Source: Photobacterium pectinilyticum
GTDB lineage: Bacteria; Pseudomonadota; Gammaproteobacteria; Enterobacterales; Vibrionaceae
Assembly: GCF_024357955.1 (NCBI RefSeq)
Contig: NZ_JANEYT010000036.1
Coordinates: 1 to 49,173, forward strand
Length of the DNA stretch: 49,173 nucleotides
Direction of reading: 5' to 3'
Positions 45,099 through 49,173 of the stretch are shown here, piece by piece. The notes under the pieces are model-generated. The model did not search any database, was not told the origin of the DNA, and worked only from the letters and a program-made list of their open reading frames with translations. A program made the position numbers and the translations under genes. The stretch's first letter is position 1. Each line of letters begins with the position of its first letter.

Positions 45099-45675
45099 AA
45101 GGGTTAAGTGGATTAAATCTGACCAATCGGCCTTTTAATCCGGTCAATTCTTCCAATTTCTTGATGTCAGCCGAAAGCTTCTGCTTCGACACATCAGGAC
45201 CAACAACAACTCTGGCAAGAGCGCCTTGTTGCGGCTGCTTTGGAAAGACATGCGCTTGATAACCCGCCTTGCGAAGACGCTCAACCAACTGATTGGCGTT
45301 ATCAAAATTGCGGAAAACCCCCAATTGCACCACCCAAGCAGTGTCTTGATTACCCACTTGAGGCTCAGTAACTGGCTGAGGTTCAACCTTCAATGGTTGA
45401 TTAGCCGCCTCGATAGCCTCCGCTGTCACTTCTTCCGACTTCGGCTCATCTATCACGACTGTTACGGGTTCTGGAGGTAAATCCACCTCTGCAAACTCCG
45501 GAGCAGGGATCGTTTCATACTCTACTTCAGCGGTGGTTTCAGGCTGCAGCGGAATACTGGCAAATTGCTCTTGGTAATGCTGTTTTTTGCCGTCGAACAA
45601 ATCGGGAAGGAATATCACTCCGATTGCCACCAAAATGATTGTCCCGACCAACCGGCTCTGAAATTTACTTGCCAC
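45097..45675 (-). CDS. dedD: SPOR-domain cell-division protein DedD
   Basis: A 192-residue protein with a short cytoplasmic end, one membrane helix (LVGTIILVAIGVIFLPDLF, about 9-27), a Pro/Glu-rich linker (about 30-110) and a C-terminal SPOR domain (TAWVVQLGVFRNFDNANQLVERLRKAGYQAHVFPKQPQ, GALARVVVGPDVSK) that binds denuded peptidoglycan at the septum. It lies 2 nt behind folC and before cvpA, the usual order. Its last codon carries the PurR box of the next genes. Confidence 0.92.
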   Translation of the reverse strand: MASKFQSRLVGTIILVAIGVIFLPDLFDGKKQHYQEQFASIPLQPETTAEVEYETIPAPEFAEVDLPPEPVTVVIDEPKSEEVTAEAIEAANQPLKVEPQPVTEPQVGNQDTAWVVQLGVFRNFDNANQLVERLRKAGYQAHVFPKQPQQGALARVVVGPDVSKQKLSADIKKLEELTGLKGRLVRFNPLNP

Positions 45676-45677
45676 TG

Positions 45678-46955
45678 TTACTCCTGGTTCTTTGCTTCAA
45701 TGTGACTGGTTATCTGACCTACAGTGTAAAAGGAGCCAAATACAATTACCATATCGTCAGCCTGAGCCTGTGTCAGCGCTTTGTCATAAGCGGCCTCAGG
45801 CGTTTGGTATGTATCGGTTCCCGATGGTAAATAAGCGAGGATCTCTTCGGCTGTCGCCGCTCTCGGGCCTGTCAGCGAGGCCGGATACCAACAATCAACC
45901 ACTTCTTTCATCTCAGCAATGGTAGCAGCAATATCTTTGTCGTGAAGCATCGCCACTACGGCATGCAGCTGTCTCTTGCCGAGCTTGTTCTTAATGCCCT
46001 CTAGCTGCGCGGAAAAATACTGTGCCGAATGTGGATTATGAGCCACATCCATGATCACCAAAGGCTGCTCTGACACTGTCTGCATCCGTCCCGGCAACGT
46101 CGCGTCCGCCAACCCCTCAATGACGTTTTCATCAGTGATGTTGAGCTCAGCAACGGCCAGTGCCATCAATGCTGTTGCCGCATTGGGAAGAGGTAGCGAT
46201 GGAAGCGGAAGTTGGTCTAATGTAAAGGAACCGCTTTGCCAGTTCCAATGATCAGCTTCGACACTGTACTCGAACTGGTAACCAACCTGAAACAGCTTGG
46301 CGCCGATATCATCGGCATGAGCTGGTACGGTTGCCGGGGGGTTTGGTTGACCACAGACCGCTGGCTTGCCGCCACGGAAAATACCGGCCTTTTCGTAACC
46401 GATAACATTGATGTCATCACCTAACCAGTCAACATGGTCAACCGCCAAGCTGGTGATCACCGATACATCATGATCAACAATATTCGTAGCATCCAAACGA
46501 CCGCCAAGTCCTACCTCTAGTAAAACGACATCAACCTGGCGAGACTTGAATAACTGCAGGGCAGCTAAAGTGCCAAACTCAAACAAGCTCAAGCTGGTTT
46601 CACCACGCAGCTGTTCAATTGAAGAGAAGGCTTCACTATGGGCACTGTCTGGTAATTCAACACCGTTGATGCGGACCCGCTCGTTATAACGCACAAGGTG
46701 AGGAGAGCTGTATACCCCAACACGATAACCGGCCTTAAGCAGGATCGCTTCCATCATAGCACAGGTCGACCCCTTGCCATTGGTCCCCGCGACAGTGATC
46801 ACGCAAGGAGCAGGCTTGATTAGCTCGGCTTTCTTAGCCACCGCCTGGGCACGATCAAGGCCAAGGTCAATGGCACTGGTGTGAAGTTGTTCAAGATAAG
46901 TCAGCCATGAGGCCAAAGAGGAGTTTGCTTGAGGTGCTGTCAGTCCGGACATCAT
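45678..46955 (-). CDS. folC: bifunctional dihydrofolate/folylpolyglutamate synthase FolC
   Basis: A 425-residue Mur-ligase-fold enzyme that makes dihydrofolate from dihydropteroate and later adds glutamates to folates. The phosphate loop is VAGTNGKGSTCAMMEAIL (about residues 56-73). SPHLVRYNERVRING, LLEVGLGGRLDATN and MDVAHNPHSAQYFSAQL are family signatures. M2 may be the true start, 3 nt later. The dedD start is 2 nt after its stop, so both are coupled. Confidence 0.95.
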   Translation of the reverse strand: MMSGLTAPQANSSLASWLTYLEQLHTSAIDLGLDRAQAVAKKAELIKPAPCVITVAGTNGKGSTCAMMEAILLKAGYRVGVYSSPHLVRYNERVRINGVELPDSAHSEAFSSIEQLRGETSLSLFEFGTLAALQLFKSRQVDVVLLEVGLGGRLDATNIVDHDVSVITSLAVDHVDWLGDDINVIGYEKAGIFRGGKPAVCGQPNPPATVPAHADDIGAKLFQVGYQFEYSVEADHWNWQSGSFTLDQLPLPSLPLPNAATALMALAVAELNITDENVIEGLADATLPGRMQTVSEQPLVIMDVAHNPHSAQYFSAQLEGIKNKLGKRQLHAVVAMLHDKDIAATIAEMKEVVDCWYPASLTGPRAATAEEILAYLPSGTDTYQTPEAAYDKALTQAQADDMVIVFGSFYTVGQITSHIEAKNQE

Positions 46956-47058
46956 ATTTCATTTCGCTATAACAATATGAGCCCTAATTTACCATTGAAC
47001 GCGGCCAGACCAAACCGCAATGTATTGATTCTTGATAGTTAGGGGCTTATACAAAAAC

Positions 47059-47082
47059 AAAACGGGGCCTAAGCCCCGTTTT
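47059..47082. terminator. terminator after accD
   Basis: AAAACGGGGC (47059-47068) pairs with GCCCCGTTTT (47073-47082), 4-nt loop CTAA, with T residues on both strands. It lies between accD and folC, so folC likely has its own promoter. Confidence 0.88.
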
Positions 47083-47107
47083 CTGTCAATATTACCAAGC
47101 GATACGC

Positions 47108-48046
47108 TTACTTTTCTGCTTGCTCGTTCTGCTCTTCAGCTGGCTCTTCTACCGCTTTTACCGGCTGCTCGACAGGGACAGGGACCACCATCGGTGATTC
47201 AACCTGAGTCAGCTTGGCAACTATGCCGCCGATACGCTGGCGCATTTCACGACGGTCAACAATCATGTCAATCGCACCATGATCAAGCAGGAACTCACTG
47301 CGCTGGAAGCCTTCAGGAAGCTTCTCACGCACCGTTTGCTCAATAACACGCTGACCGGCAAAGCCAATAAGGGCTTTTGGCTCACCGATATTAATATCAC
47401 CCAGCATCGCCAAACTTGCCGACACACCCCCCATTGTCGGGTCAGTCAGTACCGAAATGAAAGGCAAGCCTTCATTAGATAGGCGCTCAAGCGCAGCACT
47501 GGTTTTTGCCATCTGCATCAGCGACATCAGCGCTTCTTGCATGCGGGCACCACCACTGGCAGAAAAACATACCAAACCACAGTTATTGGCAATCGCCTCG
47601 TCAACAGCGTGAACGAACTTGGCGCCGACGACAGAGCCCATGGAGCCGCCCATGAAAGAGAATTCAAATGCACAGGCAACCAACGGCTGGCCTAGCAAGG
47701 TTCCTTTCTTCACGACCAGTGCATCTTTCTCGCCACTCGCTTTCTGAGCAGAAGATAGACGGTCTTTATATTTCTTGGAATCACGGAACTTAAGCTTATC
47801 TTTTGGCTCAAGCTCAGCGGCAATTTCAACCTGCCCTTCTTCATCCAGGAATGTTTCCAAGCGACGACGCGCTTTCATGCGCATGTGATGGTCACATTTA
47901 GGGCAAACTTCCAAGTTACGTTCTAGATCGGCGTGATAAAGCACTTGTTCGCAAGAAGTACATTTGGTCCACACCCCTTCAGGGATAGACGCTTTGCGAG
48001 AAGAAACAATATTGCTTTTAGTAAGGATCTTTTCCAGCCAGCTCAT
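47108..48046 (-). CDS. accD: acetyl-CoA carboxylase carboxyltransferase beta subunit AccD
   Basis: A 312-residue subunit that with AccA moves the carboxyl group from biotin to acetyl-CoA, giving malonyl-CoA for fatty acid synthesis. It begins [29 protein letters not shown], with the four-Cys zinc ribbon [23 protein letters not shown]. The crotonase-like core has [20 protein letters not shown] and [25 protein letters not shown]. The Glu-rich tail ([14 protein letters not shown]) is longer than in E. coli. It sits between truA and folC as in E. coli. Confidence 0.97.
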   Translation of the reverse strand: MSWLEKILTKSNIVSSRKASIPEGVWTKCTSCEQVLYHADLERNLEVCPKCDHHMRMKARRRLETFLDEEGQVEIAAELEPKDKLKFRDSKKYKDRLSSAQKASGEKDALVVKKGTLLGQPLVACAFEFSFMGGSMGSVVGAKFVHAVDEAIANNCGLVCFSASGGARMQEALMSLMQMAKTSAALERLSNEGLPFISVLTDPTMGGVSASLAMLGDINIGEPKALIGFAGQRVIEQTVREKLPEGFQRSEFLLDHGAIDMIVDRREMRQRIGGIVAKLTQVESPMVVPVPVEQPVKAVEEPAEEQNEQAEK

Positions 48047-48211
48047 GAATGACCTTTTATCTTTTATTTCCCTGCCCTTAGGGTCTTTGCAGCAGAGAAT
48101 ACAAATTCGTTAATTTACCAAGGTGGAATTAAAGCACAAACTCGTCTAACTGTAGATAAAAAACTGGTACTACAAGTTAGCTCGAGGCAGATATGACCGT
48201 TACCTAACAGG

Positions 48212-48997
48212 TTAATCGGGTAAAAACAGCGGTCCGACCGGTACTTTCGGCAAGTCATGCTCTTGAGGGTAGTCAACATCCACCAAGTACAAACCTTCCG
48301 CTTTTGCCGTTGCTCCTGCCAAAGTTCGATTTTTCTGGGCCAGCAACCACTGGATCCATTCCGGCTTTTCTTCGCCTCGGCCGACTTTAATCAGGCTACC
48401 AGTTATGTTGCGAACCATATGATGAACAAAGGCATTAGCCTTGATATCAATGATCACAAAGTTACCCTGACGCGACACGTTCAAGTGCATTAGGTTACGC
48501 CATGGGCTACGAGATTGACAATACACAGCACGGAAGGATGTGAAGTCATTCTCACCCAACAAGTATTGACCCGCTTCGTGCATCGCCTTTTCATCGAGTT
48601 CACCGTGATAATGGCTCACACCTTTGGCTAAAATTGCAGGACGCAAAGCATGATTATAAATAATATAGCGGTAACGACGTGCCGTCGCCGTAAAACGGGC
48701 GTGGAACTCGTCATCCACAACCTTGGCCCAACGAACCGCAATATCTTTAGGTAAGTGGGCATTCACCCCCATGGTCCACGCAGCCATTTTACGGTCAACG
48801 TCAACATCAAAGTGAACCACCTGACCGGTGCCATGAACCCCAGCATCAGTCCGTCCCGCACACTGCACCTCAATCGGCTTATTGGCAATCTTGCTCAGCG
48901 CCTTTTCCAAGCGCTCTTGGACACTGTCTACGTCACGCTGGCGTTGCCAACCGTAGTATTTCGCACCGTCGTACTCAATACCTAAAGCTATTCGCAT
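48212..48997 (-). CDS. truA: tRNA pseudouridine(38-40) synthase TruA
   Basis: A 261-residue pseudouridine synthase acting on positions 38-40 of the tRNA anticodon stem. The catalytic Asp is in [57 protein letters not shown] and [20 protein letters not shown] are family blocks. The start at ATG 48997 gives [18 protein letters not shown]. The TTG further upstream adds [10 protein letters not shown] long heptamer array lies directly upstream. Confidence 0.95.
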   Translation of the reverse strand: MRIALGIEYDGAKYYGWQRQRDVDSVQERLEKALSKIANKPIEVQCAGRTDAGVHGTGQVVHFDVDVDRKMAAWTMGVNAHLPKDIAVRWAKVVDDEFHARFTATARRYRYIIYNHALRPAILAKGVSHYHGELDEKAMHEAGQYLLGENDFTSFRAVYCQSRSPWRNLMHLNVSRQGNFVIIDIKANAFVHHMVRNITGSLIKVGRGEEKPEWIQWLLAQKNRTLAGATAKAEGLYLVDVDYPQEHDLPKVPVGPLFLPD

Positions 48998-49062
48998 AAT
49001 ATTCTTCGTCTTGCTGGCGGCCAAAGGCCGATTTTCAAATTAAGGGGGCGATTATAACAAAA

Positions 49063-49173
49063 CGATGGGCGATGGGCGATGGGCGATGGGCGATGAGCGA
49101 TGGGCGATGGGCGATGGGCGATGGGCGATGGGCGATGGGCGATGGGCGATGGGCGATGGGCGATGGGCGATGG
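49063..49173. repeat. heptanucleotide tandem repeat, about 16 copies of CGATGGG, running off the window end
   Basis: From 49063 to the last base the sequence is CGATGGG repeated, 111 bp (15.9 units), with a single variant unit (CGATGAG, near 49091). It lies upstream of truA and continues beyond the window, so the copy number is a minimum. It is the longest array here. Confidence 0.97.

Overview
The window is almost entirely chromosomal DNA of a member of the Vibrionaceae. The strongest pointer is a close homologue of the Vibrio virulence regulator AphB lying beside an RssB-type response regulator. Conserved blocks support this: tig-clpP-clpX-lon-hupB-ppiD, truA-accD-folC-dedD-cvpA-purF, and folD beside tRNA-Arg(UCU). 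Moderate GC and the repeat content would suit Photobacterium, Enterovibrio, Grimontia or Vibrio. I cannot fix the genus from sequence alone.

Layout. (1) 1-4610: the end of a mobile element. It holds three co-directional tyrosine-recombinase-family genes on the minus strand with a perfect LexA-type (SOS) box in front of the first. The third gene is cut short at what looks like the end of another insertion. The set resembles the trios of recombinases known from RIT, Tn554-like and Gamma-Mobile-Trio elements. (2) 4663-8474: small conserved genes (YcgN, a second Cys-cluster protein, a TIGR02647-type protein, a Tim44-like protein, a double-TM2 protein, a TetR regulator). (3) 8623-11766: a fused MFS transporter-acyltransferase, then a small ORF and a strikingly AT-rich polysaccharide pyruvyltransferase that looks like a late arrival. 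(4) 11890-18185: a tightly overlapping menF-menD-menH-menC-menE operon for menaquinone. menB, which sits between menH and menC in E. coli, is absent here. (5) 18729-23695: alaA, yfbR, a dGTPase, tapT (DTW protein) and a divergently transcribed rhombosortase. (6) 23769-32778: comEA-like, ppiD, hupB, lon (with a sigma-32-type promoter), clpX, clpP, tig, that is periplasmic and cytoplasmic protein quality control. (7) 33196-35801: an SDR enzyme, tRNA-Arg(UCU) and folD with a PurR-like box. (8) 35961-42748: galU, rfaH, a POT-family peptide transporter, rssB, aphB and a Yip1-domain protein. (9) 42894-48997: purF, cvpA (PurR box), dedD, folC, accD, truA.

Two non-coding features stand out. First, arrays of 7-bp tandem repeats, with different but related units built on GGC-N-A, sit just after stop codons or in gene gaps. 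Perfect arrays of 3 to 16 copies occur after alaA and dgt, on both sides of folD, and upstream of truA. Decayed copies with GGC/GCC still spaced exactly 7 bp apart occur at galU, tapT, yip1 and in the alaA-yfbR gap. Second, a MITE-like element with 26-bp imperfect terminal inverted repeats occurs in a 163-bp form (41874-42036) and an internally shortened 74-bp form (33993-34066), with a possible solo end near 26124.

Most of the window is ordinary core genome. The interesting material is the SOS-boxed recombinase trio, the heptamer arrays, the MITE family, the AT-rich pyruvyltransferase and the menB-less men operon.
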